DNA from: Cephalopachus bancanus
Lineage: Eukaryota > Chordata > Mammalia > Primates > Tarsiidae
Length of the DNA stretch: 64,000 bases
Direction of reading: 5' to 3'
Assembly: GCA_027257055.1 (NCBI GenBank)
Contig: JAPVLO010000115.1
Coordinates: forward strand, 2,666,001-2,730,000
Shown: one piece after another, positions 21,930-34,990 of the stretch
Layout of the letters: the number at the start of each line of letters is the position of its first letter
Position numbering within the stretch: the stretch's first letter is position 1
The notes under the pieces: model-generated
Database searches by the model: none
Told to the model about the DNA's origin: nothing
What the model saw: only the letters and a program-made list of their open reading frames with translations
Program-made: the position numbers and the translations under genes

Positions 21930-22870
21930 AATTTAAAATTAATGCACCTTAATCATGAAGTCAAATGTTATAGAAATCAATAATGTAGAAAGTGCAAGTT
22001 TCCTATAGCCTCCTCTCCCTCCCCCACCAAGATAACAACTGTTAATGGTTTAGTGGTTTTCTGTATATTCATTCAGAGCTTTTTTTTATTTTTATTTTTT
22101 TTGAGTTGGGGTCTCAGTGTGTCACCCAGCCTAGAGTGCAGTGGTGTGATCACAGCTCACCATAGCCTTAACCTTCTGGGCTCAGGTGATCCTTCTGCTT
22201 CAGCCTCCCAAGAAGCTGGGACTACAGGCACATAGCACCATGCCTGGCTAATACTGTTTTTGATTTTTTGTAGAGACAGGGTCTCACTACGTTGTCCATG
22301 CTGGCCTTGAACTCCTAAGCTCGAGAAATCTTTCTGCCTCAGCCTCCCAAACTGCTGTGATTGCAGATGTAAGCCACCATGCCTAGCTCTTATTTCTGTA
22401 TGATACTATCAAAAAGGTTTTCACAGCATTTAACATTTTATAATTTATTTTTCCTCTTAATTTATACCTGGAGTCTTCCCATGCCATTGTAGTCTATATA
22501 CTAAACCACTTCAGTTTTTTAAAAAGTTCCTGTAAGTGGATATTGTATTGTCTCGTGTTCTTTTTTACCATTACAAACCTGATGTAGTGAGCATTCTTGC
22601 ATCTTTGTGCACTCAGATGAGTACTTGGGTTGTTTCCAATTCTCTTCTATTACAGGTATGCTGCGATAAACAGGTTTGTGCCTATGCTTGTGTGCATGCT
22701 TGGGCATGTTTCTGTAGGATAGAGTTTTGAAGTAAAAGCTGAGTTAAAGAGTAAGTACATCTTTAGTTTTGAAAAATATTGCCAAATTGTGTTCTAAAAA
22801 GATGGTGCCAATTTTCACTCCTGGCAGTGTGTGAATCAAGCAGTTGTGCTTTAGTGTTGCCCTTGGCTTT
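21930..22870 (-). mobile_element. Old L1M-type 3' region, split by an Alu
   Basis: Antisense L1-like order on both sides of the Alu: GATAACAACTGTTAATGG, GTGAGCATTCTTGCATCTTT, GTTGTTTCCAATTCTCTTCT and TTTTCACTCCTGGCAGTG. Strongly diverged. Confidence 0.5.
22081..22388 (-). mobile_element. AluJ-type SINE
   Basis: Antisense dimer with T-rich start, GAGTTGGGGTCTCAGTGTGT, GATCACAGCTCACCATAGCC and end AAGCCACCATGCCTAGCTC. Confidence 0.88.
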
Positions 22871-23138
22871 TATTAAAGGACATGCTAAGACACAGCCCCA
22901 TAGACTCTGTTCCTGCACTTGCCATGGGATTTATCCTCAGCACAGTATGGCTGATAGCGCTCAGCACCTGCCAGAAAGTCCCACTTGAGTTTGTGCATGA
23001 ACAAGGAGAAGATCTAAGGAAACTTTCTGAGAAGAGCCTTCTACAAAGCCCTAAGAAAGAGGCAGAGGCAGGAGAAATGTTGGCAGATAGACAGCCAGGA
23101 ATTCTCCCGTATAAAGCATCCTCTCTTTCTTTCTTTCC

Positions 23139-23444
23139 TTTTTTTTTTTTTTTTTTTTTGTGAGTCAGGGTCTTGCTCTGTCCCTCAGGCTAGAGTGCAG
23201 TGGTACAATTGCAGTTCATCACCTTTACCTCCTGGGCTCAGGCAATCCTTCCGCCTCAGTCTCCCAAATAGCTGAGACTACAGGCATGTACCACCATGCC
23301 CAACTAATTTTCTGATTTTTTTTGTAGAGATGAGGTCTCAGTATCTTGTTCAGGCTGGTCTTCAACTCCTGGGCTCAGGCAACCCTCCTTCTTTGGCTTC
23401 CCAAATTGCTGGGATCACAGGCATGAGCCACCATGCCTGGTCAT
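23139..23444 (-). mobile_element. AluJ-type SINE
   Basis: Antisense dimer from a long T run, GTCAGGGTCTTGCTCTGTCC to CATGAGCCACCATGCCTGGT. Confidence 0.88.
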
Positions 23445-23499
23445 TGAGTATGCTTTCTTATCTTGTTATTTTTTTCCTTAGTGGATATACATCTCTTCC

Positions 23500-23510
23500 A
23501 ACACACACAC

Positions 23511-23556
<46 letters not shown>
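23500..23556. repeat. (CA)n microsatellite
   Basis: AC run with one early interruption (ACACAACAC). Frames through it on both strands are artefacts. Confidence 0.95.
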
Positions 23557-23561
<5 letters not shown>

Positions 23562-23984
23562 ACCATGTTTCCTGGGTTCTTGTGCCCTAGAATCCATCAT
23601 TTGTGCTGATAAAAGGTACACTGAAGATTCCATCACACCTCTCCTGGCCCTGCAGGTAGACAAGCCTGCAATCAGCTCACAGTGCTGTGCAATTTTCTGC
23701 TTCTGGAAAGAAATAGATCTAACCGGTTAGACCTCAGCTGCATTGTGAACCATTTTCTCTTTAAAATCTTTTGCTGTTCTGTCTACTCAGCCTACCCCTC
23801 TCTGTATGATACAGAACTGCTGTGGGTAGAATGGGCGTTTGATCCATGAGAACAGAAATGATTAGAAAAAGAAGCAAAATACAGTTAAGCCCCAAATTGG
23901 GCCTCTGGACATGAGCTTGGATCAGTCACTACAAGACAAGATAAGGTTGTCCTGAAAATAATAACCCATGATCAATACTAGTTA

Positions 23985-24315
23985 ACAATTATTCAGTGCT
24001 TGCCATCCCAAATATTATATTTATATATATAATCTAATTCTCTCATCAATTTCATGTGGTACAGATTATTACTTTCTTAGTCTCACCTGAGTTAAGCAGG
24101 TAGTTGGATCCCTCAGTTCACCAGATATCATCTCATATGATGTTTAAACAGAGCAATGCTGGGAGGCTGGACAGACAGGTATTAATGTACTCATTTGACA
24201 GGTGGGGAAACTGAGGTCTGGAGCTGCACCTTGCACCTCAAGTTCCATCCCCACAGTAGTGGTGGGGCTGGAACAAGAATCAAGCCCCTTGACTTTGGGG
24301 CTTTTCACATGACTA
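23985..24315 (-). mobile_element. Two MIR-type fragments
   Basis: 23985-24110 shows antisense MIR tail features (TCAGTGCTTGCC, TAATTCTCTCATCAATTTCATG). 24110-24315 has CTCATTTGACAGGTGGGGAA and GAACAAGAATCAAGCCCC. They may be one broken MIR or two copies. Confidence 0.5.
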
Positions 24316-24319
24316 CTCC

Positions 24320-25034
24320 AGTTGAGTATCTGTTGTGTGTGCTGTTAGGTCTCAGGTATGTCCTCAAAGCACAGTTTTCTCAGGGCTTGAAGCTCTGGGC
24401 ACTGAGCCATCACAGGTGGCTCTCAGCCAGGTGACAGGATCTGCAGACAGGCTCAGTCCTTGCCTGCAGCTTGGTATCCCTTGGGCAATTATTTTCGGAA
24501 ACCATTGACATCTTGGTTAGCTAGAAAGCCTGGCTCTCACTGGCTGCCCAGGAATTGAACTGCTCATTGGCCCATGGGTTTATGAGTGTCAGCTGCTTTT
24601 TCTCATTACTACTTTCAATTAACTCATTGTTCTGAACCCAAAGCTAACAGGACCCCTTAGGGATTCATTTACATTAAGGTTGGGGCCCCAGTTTCTTTTT
24701 TTTTTAGAAGAAAAATTCAGGTTTTATGAAGTGAACAATTAAAACACCAGGGCTAGGGCCCCTGGTTGTGGGCCAGGGACAGGAGGGACACACACTTACC
24801 ACAGTGACCCTGCCAGGATGAGGTGCCCTCACAACCTAGGCAAATTGAACACATCCCTCAAGGCACAGATAAGTCTTTCTTCTTGGAGGCAGTGAGGTGG
24901 CAGGACAAAGATTCAGGTGAGTGAGAAAGCGAGGTGCTATGGGACTTGCTGAAGAGGGCACCCTTCTTTTCTGTTGACACCCACTGCCTAAGGGACATGT
25001 GTACAACCTTCCATTACAGAAGGAAGGGAGTTGG
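24320..25034. other. Unassigned intergenic sequence
   Basis: No gene or repeat that I can name. Confidence 0.35.
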
Positions 25035-25235
25035 AAGAGAACTACAACTTGTTAAATATCTACTACATGCCAAGTGTGGTAGTCCTCATTTCACATAATC
25101 CCCAGGGTGACTATGTCAAATAAGAACTATTATCCCCATTTTATAGGTGAGGAAACTGAGGCACAGAGTCAGTGACCTGACGGCCCAGAGACAGGAAGTG
25201 ACTTGACCAAAGCTGCACATCTGGGGTTGGCGAAA
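25035..25235 (-). mobile_element. MIR SINE
   Basis: TCTACTACATGCCAAGTGTG, TTATCCCCATTTTATAGGTG and AGGAAACTGAGGCACAGAGT are classic antisense MIR. Confidence 0.8.
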
Positions 25236-25239
25236 TGGC

Positions 25240-26195
25240 ATTTTACCCCAGTAAAGACAGAGGTATATGGGGAAAGAAAGGAAGATGGGGGGAGAAACAA
25301 AGAGAGGGGGACACAGGCCTTTGTGCAATTGAGTGATAATTCTTAAAATTTCATTTTCAAGGGATCCACTTGATTCTCATGCATTTCTTTGAAAAACATT
25401 TGCTCCTTACTGCCTATAGGTAGTTAAAGAGCACTGACTTGACAAGCAGAGCTGTTTCTGGATATGTTTCCTCTTATATAAAAAAGACAAAAAAGAAAAG
25501 AAAAAAAAAGACTTGCATGTCTCCCTTTTCAGGGCATTTATTAGATGGATGTTGGACACAGAAGACAAAGTCCTATCACTGTTGTTGCTTCGTGGCTGGG
25601 AGCCACCGATCAGAGTGGAACCCCTGGGAAGGAAGCTCAGCCAACCATCCCAAGAGCAGGAGGACAGGAGGCAGAGAGAGTAGGCAACCCAAGCCAGGTC
25701 TATGACTCATCCTTTTTTGTACCAAAAACATCTCATGGGATCTACAAGGAGAGTCAAAAGTGCACCCTTGAGCTGGGGACACCCCACTCTGCCATCAGGC
25801 AAAGGACCTGAGACAAGCCTTTCCCACTCAGGCAGGACCTCAGTTTCTCCATCTGGAAAGTAAAGGAACTGAATGAGCTACTTCCTAAAGTCTCTCCCAG
25901 TTCCAAAGTCCTCTGCTGTATCAATCTCTCATCATTCCTGAAGCTGAGAAAGCTGCCTTACGTATTATTTTTTCATACTCAAGTACTTTGATGGTAACAG
26001 AATCTGTTTGTTTTCCTTGGTGTATTATTTTAAGTTGTGAACTTATTTAATTATCTTTATCTTTGATGAGAGCTACCTCTTCTCCATTGGACCTGAATTT
26101 AGTGATAAACCAAAATGAATCTAAGAGTTGAACTGCTACCCACCCACATACCCCTCCTCCCACCCCCAACATCCACCCACAGTCGACTTGCTGGG
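25240..26195. other. Unassigned sequence left of the TATA element
   Basis: Unique-looking DNA that becomes C-rich (CCCACCC-type boxes) at 26140-26180. No gene is seen. Confidence 0.35.
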
Positions 26196-26235
26196 CAGGG
26201 TATATAAATACTCTGCACGTTGCAGCACTTTGCAG
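26140..26235 (+). promoter_or_regulatory. Candidate TATA promoter
   Basis: TATATAAATA at 26201-26210 is preceded by GGCAGGG and a run of CCCACCC/CACCC boxes and followed about 25-30 bases later by a plausible start region (TGCAGCACTTTGCAGG). The first ATG (26288) opens only 22 codons. This is what a tissue-specific Pol II promoter can look like, but no linked exon is proven and a decayed LTR promoter would look similar. Confidence 0.4.
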
Positions 26236-27344
26236 GCTACCTTTTGTTTCTCTTCTGGAGAGTTTTCCTGTGTCTGAGCTAAAGGAGATGGAGCGTGAAG
26301 AAGCTGAAAGATCTAATTGGAAGGAAAGGCCGGAAGTTTACAGGGAAGATGGCTGATCCTTGCCAAAAGGGTGAAAAAGTCAGACATCTGGTTGCTGGTT
26401 GTGTTTCCAGCTGAAATTCAGGGCAAAAGAGCCCTTACAAGTTAGGGTCTGGAAGGGAGGAGAAGAAAGGTAGTGGGAGTGTAGTTGTGAGACAGGAATC
26501 CTGCAGCCAGGGAAGAGGGGAGAGGCAAGCCAAGACAACGGTTCTTATACGCTTTTGGCGCAAATCTACTTTCAAGAGTGGGAAGGAGATTTGGCAAAAT
26601 ATTCAAAGCAACCCAGCTTCCAGGGAGTGAACAGTATCTGAGAAGCCCTTATAGGGTTGCCCTTGGCTCAAGTTCGTGGTTTCAGGAGGAGCCACAAGGC
26701 TGCGATCCAAAGTCCTGCCAGATAACAGAAGCTGGGAGATAACCTGATTCTTCATTACCAGTGCAAATTAGCAAGAAGGAAGAAACCCAGATACCCGGAT
26801 GCTTTGCATGTACATGTCTTTTTGCCACAATCCTTTACATTTTAATAGCATTTTGTGCTTTGTAGTTTTACAAAAGACAGTGTCTTACCTCTGATTCCCA
26901 CCCTCCCATGTTGGTGAGGGATGCAGTGAGCAGGTCAGGGATATTAATTCCACATTTCATTTAACCCCCAAGAAACAGAAGTAAGTCAACCCACATTGCT
27001 GAGCCTTATTAGGTCTTGATTAGGTCTCCTGGCCTACGCTTGTCTCCCAACACCTTGTGTCATCAGGAATTGTAAAGAAGCTTGAGCTCTGCATGTGGGC
27101 ACCTGCAGCTTTCTGTCCAAGGTGTTGCTTCTGATGCTGGTGACCCACAAAGCATTTGGGAATGAGTACTGATCTGTGCATATCTGTGACACAACCAACC
27201 AACACAACTTTACATTCAGTTTTCCTTGGAATGAACTTGAATTAATAGATTTTATTTTATGTTAGCAATGTTAAATTGATGTTAACCAATTCTTTCAACT
27301 TTTTGATGTTTGAGCATCAGAGAAAATGGTTTCATTTATTCATT
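26236..27344. other. Unassigned sequence downstream of the TATA element
   Basis: If the promoter is real, this would be the first exon and intron of an unknown transcript. I find no long frame and no clear exon pair. Confidence 0.3.
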
Positions 27345-27648
27345 TACTTACTTATTTCATTGAGTCAGGGTCTCACTCTGTCACATAGGCATGTACAGTG
27401 GCATGATCATGGCTCACCACAGCCTCAACCTCCTGGGCTCTGGTGATCCTCCCACCTCATCCTCCTGAGTAGCTGGGACTACAGGTGTGCACCCCTATGC
27501 CTGGCTAATTTTTTAAAAATTTAAAAAATAGAGACAAGATCTTGCTATGCTGCCTCAGCTAGTCTCAAACTCCTGGGCTTAAGCAATCCTCCTGCTTTGG
27601 CCTCCCAAAGTGCTGGGATTTTAGGTGTGAGCCACTGCACCTGGTCAA
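27345..27648 (-). mobile_element. AluJ-type SINE
   Basis: Antisense dimer, GAGTCAGGGTCTCACTCTGT to GAGCCACTGCACCTGG, with AluJ-like CCTCCTGGGCTC. Confidence 0.88.
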
Positions 27649-27699
27649 ATAGTTTGTATTTTATGTTTAAACCTTCAAATAAAAGTGATGCATTGGCCT

Positions 27700-28110
27700 T
27701 CCTCCCTTCCTTCCCCACTTCCATTCATCATTCCACAGATATTTATTAAGTACTGTCTGGTGCTGGGGACATAGCAGTGAGCCAAACATGCAAGAACTCT
27801 GAGTTTATGACAGGGAAGACTGACAACACACAAATAAACACATCTGAAAAGACAGTGATATCTCTTCATAAGCGCCTAGAAGAAAAGATGTGTGCTGTGG
27901 CAGAGAAGAGTTAAGGAGGAACTGTATTCTAGATGGGGAGGGAGGCAAGGTGGCCGTGAGTGAGGGATGAACAATTGGAGGATACCAGTGAAGGCCTGAG
28001 ACAGGCAGGATCGTGTAGAATCCTGGAGCTGAGCCTGGCGAAGAACACTGGTGTAGCCTGAACTCCCGGAAGGCTCCTGAGGGGGTGACTTAGCCAACAA
28101 GTGCCCTTAG
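27700..28110 (-). mobile_element. L2 LINE 3' portion
   Basis: Antisense L2 tail (CCACAGATATTTATTAAGTA, GGTGCTGGGGACATAGCAGT) continuing to AGGATCGTGTAGAATCC. Confidence 0.7.
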
Positions 28111-28608
28111 CAACACATTGTGGGGTATGTTTTCACTGTGAACCTCCATTTTCTCATCTGTAAAGTACAGAGAGTGATACTGAACTTACTGGATGTTTGA
28201 GGGAATTATCAGGCTCCAGTCCAATACAATGAAAATTCCAAGTCAATATATGCAAATATACCTTTATCATAATTCCAGCTTTGCTTCATCATCATGGCCT
28301 ACTGGTCATCCTCAGTGGTGGCCGGAGCACTTTGCTTTGGGGTTTTCCTACCATGAAAGTATTACGTGAGCTGTAAACAAACTCCTGAGGGGTTGTATCA
28401 CAAGAGTGCTGCAGAGCTTTGGTCTGGGCACTGCATCACCCTGAAGTTTCTTGTTCGAAAGCATTCCAGTACTAATGGTATGGGTCTAGCCCAAGTAATA
28501 TACAAGACAACTGTTTGTATATAGAAGAACAAGCTCTTCCTTTTCTCATGTCATTTCTTGCCTCCTTGTTTGGAAGATGTTTTTTGTTTTGGTTTGGTTG
28601 GTGTTTGG
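28111..28608. other. Unassigned intergenic sequence
   Basis: No gene or recognisable repeat. Confidence 0.35.
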
Positions 28609-29023
<415 letters not shown>

Positions 29024-29384
29024 TATTTTGAAAACTTAAGAGAGCACATTGAGAGAAACATGAGGAAAAGCATTTTACCAACTGTGAAGTGCCATTTCCC
29101 AGCCCTATGCCTAGCACCTTCATGTACCACTCCTTCTTTGAGAATCACCAAACCTTGGGTGGTTAGAATTACAAATGCATGGGTGCTTTTTGTTTTCTAA
29201 AAATTAAGTTATATTTTATATAGTGACTTATAGTTTATAAAACTCTTTGATAAAATTTACTTGAAGGCCTGACATCCCTGAGAAATAGGCAACCTGCCAT
29301 GTCCAATCATACCAACCTGGTTGATTGTCTTCACAGCACTGACCTGGTAGCACCATCAGATAAAAACTCATAAGTGTATTGTGT
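29024..29384. other. Unassigned sequence
   Basis: No repeat or gene recognised. Confidence 0.35.
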
Positions 29385-29635
29385 TGATCACCTCTTTTCC
29401 CACCTTTAGAACGTAAACACGAAGAGACCTGTCTGTCTTGTTCACGGTGGTATGCACAGCACCTAGAAATATGCCTGGCCCATAGTAAGCAACTAGTAAT
29501 TATGAATTTAGTGAATTAATTAAGAAACCCCATTTAACAGATGGTACCACTGAGATTCAGTAAGGTTCAGTGACTTTTCCAAATTCATACAGGTATTAAA
29601 TGGTAGGGCCAGGACTTCACGTCTTTATATTTCTC
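29385..29635. mobile_element. L2 3' end (+) followed by MIR (-)
   Basis: 29385-29525 reads as sense L2 tail (TTTAGAACGTAAACACGAAG, CACCTAGAAATATGCCTGGC). 29525-29635 reads as antisense MIR (CATTTAACAGATGGTACC, GTTCAGTGACTTTTCC). Confidence 0.6.
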
Positions 29636-29639
29636 CTCT

Positions 29640-30235
29640 AGGACTTTTTCTGGAATACTACCCCTCTTTCTTATGGTATAATCATAAACTCAGAAATATA
29701 TTATCATATGTAAGAAATATCTGGAATATCTGAATGGCCCACTCTTACAATCAACTCAATTTTTAGTTTTATATACAAAGGAGGTTAGCAACTGTAACTA
29801 ATATGGGACGGGGCATGAAGAAAAAGCTGACACACCTGCTGTGGGCTGACATCAAGGGAGAGGCAGGAAAACAGAGAAGCAGGCCTGGGGCTCACAGGAA
29901 TTGGCTGGCCAAGCCATGCTGTGTAAGGGTGAACTGCCCCACACATTATCATAGCTCTGGATATCACAGATATCCCTGCATCACAGCACTTAATAGAGCT
30001 TTTGAGAAAATTCAGTCAGGAGGGACATGCCACAAACAGTTAAGGGAGATTACCTGGAGGATAGAAGCAGGCTAGGCAGACTTTCAGTCTTATCTGCACA
30101 GACTCCTACATTGTTTATGTTTGTACAGCAAAGTATAGTAAGCATAACAAAAGTCAACAGAAACCAAAGTATTCACTATATTCAGTATGTTCTATTTAAT
30201 GAACTTGGAAAATTTGCACTTCAGCTGGGTTAACA
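29640..30235. other. Unassigned sequence left of the L1
   Basis: May hold part of an old LTR, but no termini are visible. No gene. Confidence 0.3.
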
Positions 30236-33200
30236 CAGAAATCAAAACAGAAATTTAAAGATTCTTCGAAACAAGTGAGAAAAAGACACATCTTGCCAAA
30301 ACCTCGGGGATGCCATGAAAACAGTACTAAGAGGGGAATTTATATATCTACAAACAAACATCAACAAAATAGAATGATCACAAATCATCAACCTAACAAA
30401 TCACCTAAGGAAGCTGGAAAGGCAAGACCATCAAAACCCTAACTTCAGCAGAAGAATCCAGATCACCAAAGTAAAAGCCCAAATATGAGACATAGAAGAC
30501 AAAAATATCATGGAAAAAATAAATGAAACAAAAAGCTGGTTCTTTGAAAAGATAAAGAAGATTGATGGACACCTAGCCAAATTGACCAAGAAAAAGAGAC
30601 AAAAAGCCCAAATAAACACCATCAGCAATGCAGAAGATCAAGTCACAACTGACCCGGAAGAAATGCAAAAGATTATCAGAGATTACTATGCACACCTGTA
30701 TGAAAACAAATTTGAAAACCTAAATGGAGGATTTTCTGACATCACACAACTTCCCAAGGTTAAAACAAGAAGAAATAAAAACCCTAAATAGACAAATAAT
30801 AACCCAGGAAATAAGAAAACTACCTACAAAAAAACAAAAAAACAAAAAAACAGCCCCGAACTAGACAGTTTTCCAGCAGAATTCTACAAAACATACAAGG
30901 AGAAGCAGGTACCAATCCTATTGGAAGTATTCCAGGCAATTGAGAAAGATGGAAATCTCCTCAAATCATGAAGCTAACATTACACTAATACCCATACTGG
31001 GCAAAGACCCAACAAAGAAAGAGAACTACAGGCCAATATTCCTGATGAACATAGATGCAAAATTTTTCAGCAAGATTCTAGCAAATCTGATCTAACAACA
31101 CATCTCAAAAATCATCCACCATGACCAAGTAGGCTTCATCCCTGGGATGCAGGGCTGATTCAAGATCCACAAGACCATAAATGTAATTAAATACATCAAC
31201 AGATGTAAAAGCAAGAACCACATGATTATATCATTAGACACAGAAAAGGCTTTTGACAAAATCCAGCAGCTATTCTTGATAAAAATTCTTGAACACCTAG
31301 ATATAGAGGGAACATACCTCAAAATAGTAAAAGTCATCTACGATAAACCCACAGTTAACAAATTACTAAATGAACAGAAATTGGAAGTATTTCCTCTAAA
31401 AACTGGAACAAGACTGCCCACTCTAACCCCTCCTGTTCAACATAGTGTTGGCAATCCTACCTAGAGCAATCAGACAAGAGAAGGATATCATGGTTAACCA
31501 AATAGGAAAAGAGGAAGTTAAGTTATCCCTCTTTGTGGATGATATGATCTTATACGTGGAAAACCCAAGGGAATCTGTCAAAAACCTCCTTGTACTGATA
31601 AAGGACATTGGCAAAGTCTCAGGGTATAAAATCAATGTGCAAAAGACAGTCACATTCTCCTACGCCATCAACAAACTGGCAGAGAACCAAATAGAAAGGA
31701 TAATCCCATTCACAATAGCCACAAAAGCAGAGAAATATCTTGGCATCTTCCTAACCAGAGAAGTGAAAAACTGTTACAATGAAAACTACAAAACAATGCT
31801 CAAAGAAATCAAAGAAGACACAAACAAATGAAAAATATTCCAAGCTCATGGACTGGAAGAATCAACATTGTTAAGATGTTCACCCTACCCAAAGCAATCT
31901 ACAGAGTCAGTGCAATACCCATTAAATTACCATCATGATTTTTTTGAAACCTGGAAAAAACAATACAGAAATTCATATGGAAATATATGACCACGAACAA
32001 CCAAAACAAGCCTCAGCAAAAGAAATAAAGTAGGAGGTATCACACTCTCAGACTTTAAATTTTATTATAAGGCTACAATAATCAAAACAGTCTCATATTG
32101 ATACAAGAACAGGCATATAGACCAATGGAACAACATAGAGATTCTGGAAGCAAAACCTCTATTTCTCAACCAACTCATCTTCGACAAAATCTCCACTAAC
32201 AACCACTTGGGAGAGGTGAACTTATTCAGCAAATAGTACTGGGAAAACTGGCTGACCATATGCAGAAGATTAAAACAAGACTTCTACTTATCACCATACA
32301 CAAAAATCAACTCTAAATGGATCAAAGACCTATATGTAAAGCCTCAAACTACAAGAATCTTAGAAAATGCAGGAGACGTCCTTATAAAAATTGGAATAGG
32401 CAACCAATTCCTGATCAAAACCCCAAATGTCCAGACCATAAGAGATAATATAGAAAAGTGGGATGTCATCAAACTGAAAGGCTTCTACAAAGCAAAAGAA
32501 ACCATCAAGAAAGTGGGGAGACAGCCCACAGAATGGGAAAAAAATATTCGCCAACTGTATATCTGACAAAGGGCTTAACATCCAGGATCTACATAGAATT
32601 CAACTGTGCTGAAAGGAAAAAAACAGCCCCATTAAAAAATGGGCAAAAGACATGAATAGATACTTCTGAAAAAAAGAAGATATATAAGCAGCCAGCAAAC
32701 ACATGAAAAAAACGCTCATCCTCAAGTCATCAGAGAAATGCAAATTAAAACCACATTGAGATACCACCTAACTCCAGTAAGAATGGCCATCATTAATAAA
32801 ACAAAAAACAACTGATGCTGGAAAGGATGCAGAGAAAAGGGAATGCTTCTACACTGTTGGTTGGAGTATAAACTAGCTCAGTCTCTATGGAAAACAGTAT
32901 GGTGATTTCTAAAAGAACTAGAAATTGATCTTCCATATGATCCAGCAATCCCTTTTCTGGGAAAATACACAGAGGAACTCTAATCATTCTACAAAAAAGA
33001 TACCTCTGCCTGCATCTTTATTGCAGCACTATTCATAATAGCAAAAACATGGAACCAACCATGCTGTCCATTGAACCTGGTTTAGATAAAGAAAATGTGG
33101 TACATATACTTGATGGAATATTACACAGTCATCAAGAAGGACAAAATTACGGACTTCACAGCAACTTGGATGGATTTGGAGTCTATCATACTCAGTGATC

Positions 33201-33475
33201 TATCACAGAAACAGTGAACTGAGTACCACATGTTCTTTCTCACAGGTGGACCCTGAACACCTATCCTAACACTACAAAAAAGGGATTGGCAGTAGTGGGA
33301 TACTGTCAAGGGAGGGAGGACATATAACATCAGTAAGGATGCCTGATTCTAATCGAAGTGAGGTTCAATGGGAGGCCCAAAACTTCACCTGTACCTAAAC
33401 CACTTATGTATGCAATCCTGACTTGTACCCCATGACATTAAAATAAATTAAATTTAAAAATAAATTTTAAAAAAG
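30236..33475 (+). mobile_element. L1 LINE, 5'-truncated, ORF2 3' part plus 3' UTR
   Basis: Starts inside ORF2 and runs through the reverse transcriptase and C-terminal region to a 3' UTR and A-rich end. Recognisable pieces, in different frames, are KSWFFEKIKKID (near 30530), a region like [12 protein letters not shown] followed by HHDQVGFIPGMQG (31030-31160), [16 protein letters not shown] (31250) and the polymerase box [12 protein letters not shown] (31532). The usual FADD is FVDD here. Stops and frame shifts break ORF2 repeatedly, so it is dead. It keeps its 3' end but has no clear target duplication. It was already present when the Alu at 33503 inserted just downstream. Confidence 0.93.
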
Positions 33476-33502
33476 AATATTTCCACAAAAATAATTAAGG
33501 CA

Positions 33503-33805
33503 TTGGCTGTCACAGTGGCTCACACCTGTAATCCTAGCACTTTGGAAGGCCAAGGCGAGAGGATTGCTTGGGCTCAGGAGTTCAAAACCAACTTGGGCAA
33601 TATAACAAGACTTTGTCTCTCAAAAAAAAAATAGCCGGGTGTGATGGTGCATGCCTGTAGTCCCAGTGACTCAGAAGACTGAGGAGGGTGGAGCCCTTCA
33701 ACCCAAGAGTTCAAAGCTGTGGTGAGCCATGATTGTGCCACTGTGCTCCAGCCCAGGGTACAAAGTGAGGGCCCAACTCAAAAAAAAAAAAAAAAAAGTC
33801 ATAAA
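33503..33805 (+). mobile_element. Alu SINE (diverged)
   Basis: Dimeric Alu with an 18-base poly-A tail. Target duplication AAAAATAATTAAGGCAT at the left and AAAAATAATTAAGACAT at the right. The ends resemble CCCAACTC as in the lineage subfamily, but the left arm is AluJ-like. Confidence 0.9.
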
Positions 33806-33879
33806 GAAAAATAATTAAGACATAAAGGAGAAAAACCATTTTCACTGGCAGGTCACGTAGCCTCTATGAAATATTAATG

Positions 33880-34075
33880 CTTAACATCTACTGAAAGCAT
33901 ATGACATGACTCTCTCACATACCTCTCACAACATCCATATAAAGTAGTCCCTTTAAAATCCCCAATTTTACAGAAGAGTTAGACTCAGTAAGGTTAAGAA
34001 ATGTGCTCATAGACACACAAGAAAGCTACAAAGCTCAAACTCAGACCTTTCTAGCACCAAAGCTTGGGTTCTCAA
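33880..34075 (-). mobile_element. MIR SINE
   Basis: Antisense MIR: CTCACAACATCCATATAAAG, CCCCAATTTTACAGAAGAGT, GGTTAAGAAATGTGCTCA, CAAACTCAGACC. Confidence 0.75.
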
Positions 34076-34079
34076 ACAA

Positions 34080-34734
34080 TTGCCCTGGTTGTTTTAATAA
34101 AATGTAAATCCTGCATTAAAGGGGTTGTGGCCAATTAGAGGTGCACAGAAGTGTCTCTGCTCTGCAGAACAGCGTGTCTTCTCCTGTTCCCACCAACCAC
34201 AGATTCATTGAACAACCCTGTCTCTCTTCCAGCTGCCCACTTGCCTCTCTCCCCCAAACCTGGAGCCCCTTGCACTAGTTCACCCCATCCCAAAGAGGCA
34301 CATCTATCTCCTAGTGAACAAAGGCAAATTTTTGTCTTCACTTGACTTCACTTTTAATAACTCGAATGTACCCTGTATCCTTAAAAAATGTTATTTCTTC
34401 TGTTATCTATCTGACATTTACAAAGCGGCATATTAAAGTGGCAAGATATTTTCCTTTGGAGATCCAGGGAAGGATTTAGACACTTGGATCATGAATTTTA
34501 TTTTGTATCTTTATGGTGGAATGTGAAATCTTGAAGTTTAGAGATGATTGCTTCCTGAAATAAACAAACCCAAAATTTTCTGGAGGAAGTGAAGGTAACA
34601 CTGAAATCTAAAGGCTAAGAGGAATCTGTGGAATGGGAGGGAGGCAGTACTATTCAAATTATGCTTTTCAAAAACCAACTATAACAAAATCACCTTGAAT
34701 GCCTAAGTATTATAACTAGAAAAATCCTCAAATG
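34080..34734. other. Unassigned intergenic sequence
   Basis: The overlapping frames on both strands near 34135-34345 are mirror shadows of each other with no family features. Confidence 0.35.
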
Positions 34735-34990
34735 GAAAAAGCAGACATTTTTATGACAGTACTGTTTTATATTTGCATATCTTTGATTATTAGTGAGGTT
34801 AAATCTGTTTTTAAATATATAAGTATTTGCGACAGCCATTTGAGTCTTTATTTGATTTATAATTTTTGTCCAATTTTCTTGCTAGGGAAGTCCATATTTT
34901 TCTTATTTATTTGTTAAAAGCTCTTATTTATTAAGTGTATTAATCCTGTCATATTTATCATAGATATTTTTCCAAATTTGTAATTTAGCT
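34735..34990 (-). mobile_element. Old L1M fragment
   Basis: Antisense L1 3' ORF2 pattern: TTGCATATCTTTGATTATTA, CAGCCATTTGAGTC, TTTGTCCAATTTTCTTGC. Confidence 0.5.

Noticed and set aside
23330..23663. Frames ending in HTHTHT or CVCVCV repeats
   Set aside because: Run through a CA microsatellite and the end of an Alu.
31222..31831. Reverse-transcriptase-like frames
   Set aside because: Parts of a dead L1 ORF2, not host genes.
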